From the NCBI GenBank assembly GCA_963070105.1, contig OY718808.1, forward strand, positions 10,282,774 to 10,346,773: a DNA stretch of 64,000 nucleotides, in the 5' to 3' direction. Below the pieces are notes generated by a model, which saw only the letters and a list, made by a program, of their open reading frames with translations, made no database searches and was not told where the DNA came from. Positions within the stretch are counted from its first letter, which is position 1. Each line of letters opens with the position of its first letter. The translations under genes and the position numbers were made by a program. Positions 45,193 to 56,300 of this stretch are shown piece after piece. The stretch comes from Litomosoides sigmodontis (lineage: Eukaryota > Nematoda > Chromadorea > Rhabditida > Onchocercidae).

Positions 45193-45347
45193 AACTCTTA
45201 GCGGTGGATCACTTGGCTCGTGGATCGATGAAGAACGCAGCTAGCTGTGATAATTAGTGCGAATTGCAGACGCATTGAGCACAAAAATTTCGAATGCACA
45301 TTGCACCATTGGGTTCACTCCCAGTGGTACGTCTGGTTGAGGGTCAA
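45193..45347 (+). rRNA. 5.8S rRNA
   Basis: Contains AGCGGTGGATCACTTGGCTC, GATGAAGAACGCAGCTAGC, GCGAATTGCAGACGCATTGAG and CGTCTGGTTGAGGGTCA, all diagnostic and close to other nematodes. About 155 nt; the 3' end is set by length. Confidence 0.95.
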
Positions 45348-45906
45348 TGAAGAAGAAAGTACCAATGAAAAGTGCCCAGCAACTCACTTCATCGTCCACT
45401 CACTTTCTCCACACCGTCAGCGACAGTCCAATTCAGTTCAATCATTTTACTACGGATAATCGTTCATTGCGAATACATTAATTTGTCGAAGGGTTATTTG
45501 AAGTGAAGTGATTGAATGCTTGATTGATTGGATCAATGATGGTGGTGAATGATGATTGTGGTGATGGAGAGGAGGGAGTGTGCGCTTTAATTTGGAGAAG
45601 AAAGCGTTAGGTGATAATTGCAAAACAAGATGAATGGTTGCAATTGTCCCCTAATAAGTGAGTAAAAATAAGAGTAATAAAAGTTATGTGTTATGCAAGA
45701 TGCACGTACGTGGCATGAGTAGTAGTAGCAAACACGTAAATTTTTATTACAATTATTGTCATACATAGTTGCGAGAAATTCTTTTTACATATAAAATAAC
45801 TGGTGAGCAGCAAGCAGCAGCAGCACAGCTTAAGTGTGTAAAGAGAATTAGCAAGAAGTGAGTGACATCACGGCGGCGCTATGTATGCGTGACATCGTCA
45901 TTTGTG
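45348..45906 (+). other. Internal transcribed spacer 2
   Basis: About 560 bp between 5.8S and 28S, AT-rich, with AGC repeats near 45812 and GAT/TGG-rich stretches near 45530. It is removed during maturation. Confidence 0.85.
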
Positions 45907-47446
45907 ACCTCAACTCAGTCGTGACTACCCGCTGAATTTAAGCATATAACTAAGCGGAGGAAAAGAAACTAACGAGGATTTCCCGAGTAACAGCGAGTGA
46001 AAAGGAAAGAGCCCAGCGCTGAATCCAGTAGATAACCATGTACACTATATGGAAATGTAGCGTATAGGTATGGTCGATCGTCACGTACTGCTACACCCAA
46101 AGTCCCCTTGAGCGGGGCTACAGTCCATAGAAGGTGCTAGACCTGTACGGGTGCAGTGGCGTTACGAAGGATTATACTTTGGAGTCGGGTTGCTTGAGAT
46201 TGCAGCCTAAAGAGGGTGGTAAACCTCATCTAAGGCTAAATACGACCACGAGACCGATAGCAAACAAGTACCGTGAGGGAAAGTTGCAAAGAACTTTGAA
46301 GAGAGAGTTCAAGAGGGCGTGAAACCGCTGGGATGGAAACGGATAGAGTTAACGAAACTTGCCGGTATTCAACCATTCAATTTAGCAACTCTTGCACGCG
46401 TTCATGCACGTTGCGTGCGTGCTCGTTTGTAGGAGCTTGAAGTGCTAAATTTAGATTGGTGTATTTACCGGTGGTATGCATCGAGAGCTTCGTTTATAGC
46501 ATATTTAAGCGTTATTTAGTGGACTAGTTATTGAAAATGTAATAGCTGGAATCCTAAATGACACCTGAAATATGTCTTAGATGAAGTGTGTGTTCTCTTG
46601 CGCTCGCTAATATGCGCCTATACTCTCTACTAGTTATGCATCTACATGTGGTCGCTTGCGCGACTTGATCAGTTGATACTGATTGGTGGAGTTGTATAGG
46701 GTGTATGTTGCGCGTGTAACGGCAACAACGTTACACGGTACATCTCGGTGTGAACGTTAATCACCTATCTGACCCGTCTTGAAACACGGACCAAGGAGTC
46801 TAGCGTATACGCAAGTTATTGGGTGGTAAACCTGTGAAATGTCAAAAAGCATAATGAAAGTAAAGATTATCGTTAGGTATAATTGATATGTGAGCTGCAC
46901 GTGGTTTCATGTGTGGCGCAACATAGCCCCGTCCACACGTTGCTGCTAGCAGCAATAGGGCGGAGGTAGAGCGTATATGCTGGGACCCGAAAGATGGTGA
47001 ACTATACCTGAGCAGGATGAAGCCAGAGGAAACTCTGGTGGAGGTCCGAAGCGATTCTGACGTGCAAATCGATCGTCTGACTTTGGTATAGGGGCGAAAG
47101 ACTAATCGAACCATCTAGTAGCTGGTTCCCTCTGAAGTTTCCCTCAGGATAGCTGGAGTACGCGCGCACGCGCAGTTATATTCGGTAAAGCGAATGATTA
47201 GAGGAATTGTGGGACGAAACGTCTTCAACCTATTCTCAAACTTTCAATGGGTATGACGTCTTGCTTGCTTGAACGTGAAGCACAGACATTGAATGTGTAC
47301 TCTAAGTGGGCCATTTTTGGTAAGCAGAACTGGCGCTGTGGGATGAACCAAACGTTGAGTTAAAGTGCCAAACTTTCCGCTCATTAGACCCCATGAAAGG
47401 CGTTGGTTGATATAGACAGCAGGACGGTGGCCATGGAAGTTGGAAA

Positions 47447-47480
<34 letters not shown>

Positions 47481-48573
47481 TCAACTAGCCCTGAAAATGG
47501 ATGGCGCTTGAGCGGAAGACTTATACTCAACCGTTGCGTGGGCTTGTGTTTGCGCGCGAGAGAGAGCGAACCTGGCCGCAACGAGTAAGAGGGTCGCAGT
47601 GGTTAGCGTTGAAGACTTTGGGCGTAGGCCCGGTTGGAGCTTCCATTGGTGCAGATCTTGGTGGTAGTAGCAAATATTCAAGTGAGATCCTTGAAGACTG
47701 AAGTGGAGAAGGGTTCCACGTGAACAGCAGTTGAATGTGGGTCAGTCGATCCTAAGATATTGGCTAGTGCCGTTGAATAAAAGACATAGGAGTGATGGAG
47801 ATTGCACTAATCGTCCAGAATGCTGATGTGTGTTTGATCGAAAGGGAAACGGGTTAATATTCCCGTACCTGGACACGGAGATGAATTCTCATTGTGAGAA
47901 TTTAGCGCGGTAACGCAAATGAACTCGGAAACATTGAGGAAAGCCCGAGCCAGAGTTCTCTTTTCTGGTTAAGGAACGGACTCCCTGGAATCGGTTCAGC
48001 CGGAGATAGGGACGTTGTGTGTTTTTTTTCCGTAAAGCGCCACGGTTCCTGTGGTGTCTCGTACGCTTTGCTCGATCCATGAAAATCCGAGGGAAGCTAT
48101 TTGAATTTCGTGCCAGATCGTACCCATATCCGCAGCAGGTCTCCAAGGTGAACAGCCTCTAGTCGATAGAATAATGTAGGTAAGGGAAGTCGGCAAATTA
48201 GATCCGTAACTTCGGGATAAGGATTGGCTCTAAGGACTGGGCCGGTCGGGCTGTAGCGTGAAGTAAGCGTGATTGGTTCCATGCAGTGTGGCATTAGTTT
48301 CTTACGAGGAATTGATGGAGCTCGGCTAGTGTTCCAATTATCTTGTGAATCGTTACAGCTGCGTGTGTCGCACGCGTACACGCCGCTGCCCCCGGGTGGT
48401 GGTGGTGGTGGTGGCGCGGATTCGGCCGGCGCTAAACAGTCAGCTTAGAACTGGCACGGACTCGGGGAATCCGACTGTCTAATTAAAACAGAGGAGACAG
48501 ATGGCCCTTGCGGGCGCTGACTGTCTCTGATTTCTGCCCAGTGCTCTGAATGTAAAAGTGAAGAAATTCAACG

Positions 48574-48640
<67 letters not shown>

Positions 48641-48641
48641 C

Positions 48642-48673
<32 letters not shown>

Positions 48674-48674
48674 A

Positions 48675-48724
<50 letters not shown>

Positions 48725-48731
48725 CACACAC

Positions 48732-48771
<40 letters not shown>

Positions 48772-49164
48772 ACTCTGTGAAGAGTCATGAGAGGTGTAGC
48801 ATAAGTGGGAGGTCGCGCTCGGCGCGGCCACCAATGAAATACCACTACTTTCATCGATTCTTTACTTATTCGGTTGAGCGAGAGTTGAGGCGTCGTCGAC
48901 GCTTCGAGATTTTTGATTTAAGTCGGGTTGTCGCCAGCCGGCGGCGATCTGACGACTCGCACCGAAGACAGTGTCAGGCGGGGAGTTTGACTGGGGCGGT
49001 ACATCTGTCAAACTGTAACGCAGGTGTCCTAAGGCTAGCTCAGAGAGGACGGAAACCTCTCGTAGAGTAAAAGGGCAAAAGCTCGCTTGATCTTGATTTC
49101 CAGTACGAATACAGACCGCGAAAGCGTGGCCTATCGATCCTTTTGCCATTCAATAGAAGGTTTC

Positions 49165-49212
<48 letters not shown>

Positions 49213-49235
49213 AGCCAAGCGTCCATAGCGACGTT

Positions 49236-49273
<38 letters not shown>

Positions 49274-49315
49274 CGAAGCAGAATTCGCCAAGCGTTGGAT
49301 TGTTCACCCACCAAT

Positions 49316-49370
<55 letters not shown>

Positions 49371-49783
49371 TGAGATGTTGTTGCGATAGTAATCCTGCTC
49401 AGTACGAGAGGAACCGCAGGTTCAGACATTTGGTTCATGTGCTTGGCCGATCGGCCAATGGTGCGAAGCTACCATCTGAGGGATTATGACTGAACGCCTC
49501 TAAGTCAGAATCCCACCTAGACAAAGCAACGATAAATTTGCTCCCCGGTGTCGGGAGGCACTATTATGTTAGCGAGCAAGCTAACAGCTAATGCCCCATT
49601 AAATGGCATCTTCCACTTAATCGAATGGTTCAGTGGTTGCCAAAACCGGATCACTCTCTGGTGCAATGTCGGGGCGCAAGATCACTTGCAGACGACTTGA
49701 TTACTGGTCAAGGTGTTGTAAGCAGTAAAGCAGCCTCCATACTGCGATCTGTTGAGACTTATCCTTTGATTGGACGATTTGTT
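45907..49783 (+). rRNA. 28S large-subunit rRNA
   Basis: The 5' end ACCTCAACTCAGTCGTGAC is followed by ACCCGCTGAATTTAAGCATA. Conserved core segments include CTCTTAAGGTAGCCAAATGC near 48606, AAAGTTACCACAGGGATAAC near 49183, the sarcin-ricin loop CAGTACGAGAGGAACCGCAG near 49400, and the 3' end CTGCGATCTGTTGAGACTT. The length is about 3.88 kb. The canonical R2 retrotransposon target near 48610 is uninterrupted. A GGT-triplet run lies in a variable domain near 48398. It appears intact. End positions are within about 10 nt. Confidence 0.96.
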
Positions 49784-49788
49784 TTTAT

Positions 49789-50600
49789 TACTACCATTTA
49801 TATACTAGAAAATAAACATATGCGCGCGCAACAACACTACGCGTCCTTACTTATATGCTAGAAAATAGGTGCGTGCGTTGCTGCTACTACCACTACTACT
49901 ACTCATGCATTTCAATCTGCATGAAACACACACACACCGCTAGCATTTTATGTACAGAGAATTTTTTTTTCATATGCATGCATCCATTTACTTCTCCCCC
50001 ACATTCTTTTTTTTTTCTCACACTTTTCATTTCTCACTCACTTCCCTTTCTCTCCCTTTTTCTCTCCATTTAACCATGTACATCATTTTCCACTCTCAAT
50101 AATAACAATAATAATAAAATGTCATTATCATTATTCATTACTAATTCTCATCATCATCATCATCATCGCCATCAATGATGCAACCATCCCCAAAATGCGC
50201 CTAATCGTTTTGTTTTCTTTTGTTTTGTTTTCAATTCTGAAATTAAAGTGAAATAATTGGAATGCATTTAACAGAAAAAAGAACAATAACAATAATTTTT
50301 GAAATTTCAAACACAGTTAGTAAATTAATGCAAAAGCAAAAAAGGGAGGGGGAGAGAAAGAAGATAAAGCTATCATAAAAATGTATAAAGTAAAAAAAAG
50401 TAACATCTCCGCGTTAGTACGTCGGGCATAACCTTAACAGCAAGAACACCCTCATAGGAGAGGTGCAAAAGCTTGAGCATTTTACAATCAATTCGGATTA
50501 ACTGAAAATTTCAATAAAATAGGAATGAAGTGAAAAGTGTGCGAGCCGAACTTGAGAGGAGGCGACCGGTGGTTGGTGGAAATAGCGCTTTGCTACTGGT
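49789..50600 (+). repeat. rDNA intergenic spacer repeat, copy C
   Basis: Directly follows the intact 28S end and contains every block of copy A in the same order, from TATACTAGAAAATAAACATATG to GGTCACTTTCACTGTCC. It confirms that 40.7-42.2 kb is spacer from a decayed neighbouring unit. Confidence 0.88.
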
Positions 50601-51027
50601 CACTTTCACTGTCCCCTCCTGACTCGTCATATAACAGGTTGATAAGAGCATTCATTATTCCAATTGCTCTGCCTTGCCACCTTGTCCATTTATTTTCAAA
50701 AGCAGTGGTAGAAAAACTGTGGTAGACTAAATGGAACCACTAAAGCCGAACTTGAGAGGAGGCAGCCAGAGCTGTTTTTGTTGGCTGAGGTGTACGTCCT
50801 AGCTGGTGGAAATGGCGTTTCGCTGCTGGTCACTTTCACTGTCCCTTCCTGATTCGTCATATAACAGGTTGATAAGAGCATTCATTATTTCAACTGCTCT
50901 TAAATGAGAGTAGTGAGATAGCTGAGAAGTGTGAGGAGAAGCGCTTGCCTTGCCACCATGTCCATTTATTTTCAAAAGCAGTGGTAGAAAAACTGTGGTA
51001 GATTCTTGGAACCACTAGAAGCGCTGG
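50545..51027 (+). repeat. Two-copy tandem subrepeat in the rDNA spacer
   Basis: Units at 50545-50744 and 50745-51027 share GCCGAACTTGAGAGGAGG, GGTCACTTTCACTGTCCC, CATATAACAGGTTGATAAG and GCAGTGGTAGAAAAACTGTG in order. The second unit carries small insertions. Confidence 0.8.
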
Positions 51028-51090
51028 TGGGTGTACTCTCATTATTAACGCAAATTAATTAATCAATTAATTCTGCGTAGCTTTCGCTAT

Positions 51091-51726
51091 GCTTTCTTTC
51101 AATGGATATTGGCATTGCTGGTTTTCTCTCTTACCTATATGCTAGAAAATAAGTGCGCGCGTTGCTGCTACTACCACTACTACTGCTACTACTACTATTC
51201 ATGCATTTATCTGCATGAAACACACACACACACACACACATACACACACACACACACACCGCTAGCATTTTATGTACAGAGAATTTTTTTTTTCATATGC
51301 ATGCATCCATTTACTTCCCCCCCACATTCTTTTTTTTTTCTCACACTTTTCATTTCTCACTCACTTCCCTTTCTCTCTCTTTTTCTCTCCATTTAACCAT
51401 GTACATTATTTTCCACTCTCAATAATAGCAATAATAATAAAATGTCATTATCATTATTCATTACTAATTCTCATCATCATCATCATCGCCATCAATGATG
51501 CAACCATCCCCAAAATGCGCCTAATCCTTTTGTTTTGTTTTCAATTCTGAAATTAAAGTGAAATAATTGGAATGCATTTAATAGAAAAAAAAGCAATGAC
51601 AATAATTTTTGAAATTTCAAACACAATTAGTATTTGGCGTTAAATTGACTCTCAAATTAGTATTTGGCGTCAAATTCACTTCTGTGCTTTCTTTCAATGG
51701 ATATTGGCATTGCTGGTTTTCTCTCT
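51091..51726 (+). repeat. rDNA intergenic spacer repeat, copy D, bounded by 41-bp direct repeats
   Basis: Another spacer copy: CA tract, GCTAGCATTTTATGTACAGAG, pyrimidine block, CAT run, and AAATGCGCCTAATCC. The 41-bp sequence starting GCTTTCTTTCAATGGATATT stands at both ends (51091-51131 and 51686-51726), as expected for a unit of a tandem repeat or for slippage duplication. Confidence 0.82.
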
Positions 51727-51931
51727 CTTTGGAGAGCCGACGTGCACCCAACAACTGTTGTCAACATCCCCGTCCTATAACCTTTATTCATATTCTAGCA
51801 AGTTTCGAATTCTACATGATCAAGTTGCGCTTTCCGGGTTTACATGATGCATAGTGGTTGTAGCCGAAGCAAAATTGCTTGAATTGTCTAAAAGATGTAT
51901 TGGGTAGTAGTGAATCATGAACTGTGCCAAA

Positions 51932-52029
51932 ATCGTCATACTGTAGTTGTGATTGAAGTAAGCTCAAGCTACTTCACCACATCGTCATACTGTAGTTGAG
52001 ATTGAAGTAAGCTCAAGCTACTTCACCAC
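51932..52029 (+). repeat. 49-bp tandem direct repeat (2 copies)
   Basis: ATCGTCATACTGTAGTTG through AAGCTACTTCACCAC occurs twice in a row with a single substitution. It is subtelomeric and has no known role. Confidence 0.9.
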
Positions 52030-52136
52030 ATTGTGAAAATGATTTTCGCTACAGACATCGGTTGAGTCATAAGATTGCTGTGCTCATTGTCACCCAAAAG
52101 TCACCTGCATTCATCGCTTTCAAAATATCATTGCAG

Positions 52137-52645
52137 ACGAGCATCGGTTTATGCATCAATTTCGCCACTCACGTCGGCTACCGAATCTGTCGGATGCGGA
52201 TGAACGTATTCAAGATGCCCTCGGAGAGCTTGGTTGGCCTGCCGAGAATTCCCAAACCAACCTGGTGACAACCTCCCGACTACCCTGCTGACAATACCGC
52301 AGCTTTGGCCTCATAGTTAACTACAATTAATTTACAAGTTATATATCTATTTAACCGTTGTTGCAAGCCATAATTTAGCTTATTTCGCAATGTCTAAGGC
52401 GATTCTATTCTATATCAGCATTGGTTAATTCCTACATGGCCAGTGGTACGTGGTGGTACTTCAGCATTTCTAGCTATTGTTGTGATGATGCTGGTACCAT
52501 CGAATGTGGTGCGCATGTTCGCGCCCTTACATCCATCCTGGCTCTTCTTACGGGTCTTTTTCATGGAGCTGTTTTATTGCCTGTCATTATCAGGACATTT
52601 GCTTCCTATCCTACTTGCGAAAAGAACCTCCAAGTAAAGGGATAA
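52137..52645 (+). pseudogene. Patched-related (PTR/PTCHD) gene fragment, frame-disrupted
   Basis: Patched-related proteins are 12-TM RND-type sterol and lipid transporters, expanded in nematodes. This is the C-terminal part. After the acceptor CATTGCAG at 52136 comes TSIGLCINFATHVGYRI, the usual SIGFSVDF-H-Y segment. DERIQDALGELGWP follows in another frame at about 52199-52240. Then GGTSAFLAIVVMMLVPS is read from about 52448, and a third frame gives GLFHGAVLLPVI near 52550-52590, as in TM12 of the family. At least two frame changes lack intron signals, and the region around GWP cannot be spliced cleanly. It is probably a decayed subtelomeric copy, though base errors in a real gene would look the same. 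Confidence 0.6.
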
Positions 52646-53340
52646 TTCAAGCAATCCCGGACGAACAAATTAACAAATGTGAAAAAGGACTTCCTGCTCA
52701 TCGGTGAGCGGTCCAAGGTGAATGGCCTGCATCACTTCCAAAAGCTTCATGCATCACAGATACCCCTTTAAAAATGAAAAACACTCATTATTTTCACTCA
52801 TTCCCAGTCACAGCAATAAATTTTTCATTAAAGAGAAACAATTGAATTCTGATATCGATCATGGCATGGCAGATTCACTGGAAATATTTGTGCAGTGTTT
52901 GGTCATTCCAAGCCCACCACTTGTTGTTCGTATACCCACCGTGTTTCGCACACCTCAGCTGGAGTAGGAAGGGGAAGTTGGAACCCAACGCCTTCATTAC
53001 TCCAAATGCTAAAAGGTTTCTCCTTTTACCTCTATTCCACAAATTAAGGAAAGGAAAGGTCTCCATTGGAACCCACTGCTGCACCTGCACGATGGTTCAC
53101 ATCACGTAGAACCAAACCTCATGTGCAATTCGCACTATGTGAACCCAGGCATTTCCCAAGCATTTCATTCAATCTCTAATTTAGAATGAAAACATTGCAG
53201 TTAGAAAAAAAAGTTAAAGCAGCTGATGGAGGCATGTCGCGATGGACCGCAATCTTTGCCATCAATGATAAAGAATGGAGTAAGTAAGTGCCATTAAATC
53301 ACACATCATTTGCATACATTAAAATTACAGCACGCCAAAA
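52646..53340. other. Subtelomeric unique sequence adjoining the telomere
   Basis: No gene recognised. One possible exon after TTGCAG (about 53200-53281), followed by GTAAGT, has no identified partner. Unique sequence meets the telomere repeats abruptly at CACGCCAAAA/GGCTTAGG, with no degenerate transition zone. Confidence 0.5.
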
Positions 53341-56300
53341 GGCTTAGGCTTAGGCTTAGGCTTAGGCTTAGGCTTAGGCTTAGGCTTAGGCTTAGGCTTA
53401 GGCTTAGGCTTAGGCTTAGGCTTAGGCTTAGGCTTAGGCTTAGGCTTAGGCTTAGGCTTAGGCTTAGGCTTAGGCTTAGGCTTAGGCTTAGGCTTAGGCT
53501 TAGGCTTAGGCTTAGGCTTAGGCTTAGGCTTAGGCTTAGGCTTAGGCTTAGGCTTAGGCTTAGGCTTAGGCTTAGGCTTAGGCTTAGGCTTAGGCTTAGG
53601 CTTAGGCTTAGGCTTAGGCTTAGGCTTAGGCTTAGGCTTAGGCTTAGGCTTAGGCTTAGGCTTAGGCTTAGGCTTAGGCTTAGGCTTAGGCTTAGGCTTA
53701 GGCTTAGGCTTAGGCTTAGGCTTAGGCTTAGGCTTAGGCTTAGGCTTAGGCTTAGGCTTAGGCTTAGGCTTAGGCTTAGGCTTAGGCTTAGGCTTAGGCT
53801 TAGGCTTAGGCTTAGGCTTAGGCTTAGGCTTAGGCTTAGGCTTAGGCTTAGGCTTAGGCTTAGGCTTAGGCTTAGGCTTAGGCTTAGGCTTAGGCTTAGG
53901 CTTAGGCTTAGGCTTAGGCTTAGGCTTAGGCTTAGGCTTAGGCTTAGGCTTAGGCTTAGGCTTAGGCTTAGGCTTAGGCTTAGGCTTAGGCTTAGGCTTA
54001 GGCTTAGGCTTAGGCTTAGGCTTAGGCTTAGGCTTAGGCTTAGGCTTAGGCTTAGGCTTAGGCTTAGGCTTAGGCTTAGGCTTAGGCTTAGGCTTAGGCT
54101 TAGGCTTAGGCTTAGGCTTAGGCTTAGGCTTAGGCTTAGGCTTAGGCTTAGGCTTAGGCTTAGGCTTAGGCTTAGGCTTAGGCTTAGGCTTAGGCTTAGG
54201 CTTAGGCTTAGGCTTAGGCTTAGGCTTAGGCTTAGGCTTAGGCTTAGGCTTAGGCTTAGGCTTAGGCTTAGGCTTAGGCTTAGGCTTAGGCTTAGGCTTA
54301 GGCTTAGGCTTAGGCTTAGGCTTAGGCTTAGGCTTAGGCTTAGGCTTAGGCTTAGGCTTAGGCTTAGGCTTAGGCTTAGGCTTAGGCTTAGGCTTAGGCT
54401 TAGGCTTAGGCTTAGGCTTAGGCTTAGGCTTAGGCTTAGGCTTAGGCTTAGGCTTAGGCTTAGGCTTAGGCTTAGGCTTAGGCTTAGGCTTAGGCTTAGG
54501 CTTAGGCTTAGGCTTAGGCTTAGGCTTAGGCTTAGGCTTAGGCTTAGGCTTAGGCTTAGGCTTAGGCTTAGGCTTAGGCTTAGGCTTAGGCTTAGGCTTA
54601 GGCTTAGGCTTAGGCTTAGGCTTAGGCTTAGGCTTAGGCTTAGGCTTAGGCTTAGGCTTAGGCTTAGGCTTAGGCTTAGGCTTAGGCTTAGGCTTAGGCT
54701 TAGGCTTAGGCTTAGGCTTAGGCTTAGGCTTAGGCTTAGGCTTAGGCTTAGGCTTAGGCTTAGGCTTAGGCTTAGGCTTAGGCTTAGGCTTAGGCTTAGG
54801 CTTAGGCTTAGGCTTAGGCTTAGGCTTAGGCTTAGGCTTAGGCTTAGGCTTAGGCTTAGGCTTAGGCTTAGGCTTAGGCTTAGGCTTAGGCTTAGGCTTA
54901 GGCTTAGGCTTAGGCTTAGGCTTAGGCTTAGGCTTAGGCTTAGGCTTAGGCTTAGGCTTAGGCTTAGGCTTAGGCTTAGGCTTAGGCTTAGGCTTAGGCT
55001 TAGGCTTAGGCTTAGGCTTAGGCTTAGGCTTAGGCTTAGGCTTAGGCTTAGGCTTAGGCTTAGGCTTAGGCTTAGGCTTAGGCTTAGGCTTAGGCTTAGG
55101 CTTAGGCTTAGGCTTAGGCTTAGGCTTAGGCTTAGGCTTAGGCTTAGGCTTAGGCTTAGGCTTAGGCTTAGGCTTAGGCTTAGGCTTAGGCTTAGGCTTA
55201 GGCTTAGGCTTAGGCTTAGGCTTAGGCTTAGGCTTAGGCTTAGGCTTAGGCTTAGGCTTAGGCTTAGGCTTAGGCTTAGGCTTAGGCTTAGGCTTAGGCT
55301 TAGGCTTAGGCTTAGGCTTAGGCTTAGGCTTAGGCTTAGGCTTAGGCTTAGGCTTAGGCTTAGGCTTAGGCTTAGGCTTAGGCTTAGGCTTAGGCTTAGG
55401 CTTAGGCTTAGGCTTAGGCTTAGGCTTAGGCTTAGGCTTAGGCTTAGGCTTAGGCTTAGGCTTAGGCTTAGGCTTAGGCTTAGGCTTAGGCTTAGGCTTA
55501 GGCTTAGGCTTAGGCTTAGGCTTAGGCTTAGGCTTAGGCTTAGGCTTAGGCTTAGGCTTAGGCTTAGGCTTAGGCTTAGGCTTAGGCTTAGGCTTAGGCT
55601 TAGGCTTAGGCTTAGGCTTAGGCTTAGGCTTAGGCTTAGGCTTAGGCTTAGGCTTAGGCTTAGGCTTAGGCTTAGGCTTAGGCTTAGGCTTAGGCTTAGG
55701 CTTAGGCTTAGGCTTAGGCTTAGGCTTAGGCTTAGGCTTAGGCTTAGGCTTAGGCTTAGGCTTAGGCTTAGGCTTAGGCTTAGGCTTAGGCTTAGGCTTA
55801 GGCTTAGGCTTAGGCTTAGGCTTAGGCTTAGGCTTAGGCTTAGGCTTAGGCTTAGGCTTAGGCTTAGGCTTAGGCTTAGGCTTAGGCTTAGGCTTAGGCT
55901 TAGGCTTAGGCTTAGGCTTAGGCTTAGGCTTAGGCTTAGGCTTAGGCTTAGGCTTAGGCTTAGGCTTAGGCTTAGGCTTAGGCTTAGGCTTAGGCTTAGG
56001 CTTAGGCTTAGGCTTAGGCTTAGGCTTAGGCTTAGGCTTAGGCTTAGGCTTAGGCTTAGGCTTAGGCTTAGGCTTAGGCTTAGGCTTAGGCTTAGGCTTA
56101 GGCTTAGGCTTAGGCTTAGGCTTAGGCTTAGGCTTAGGCTTAGGCTTAGGCTTAGGCTTAGGCTTAGGCTTAGGCTTAGGCTTAGGCTTAGGCTTAGGCT
56201 TAGGCTTAGGCTTAGGCTTAGGCTTAGGCTTAGGCTTAGGCTTAGGCTTAGGCTTAGGCTTAGGCTTAGGCTTAGGCTTAGGCTTAGGCTTAGGCTTAGG

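Noticed and set aside
43811..49149. Many open frames of 60-100 codons within 18S and 28S
   Set aside because: They lie inside conserved rRNA sequence on either strand and are not genes.
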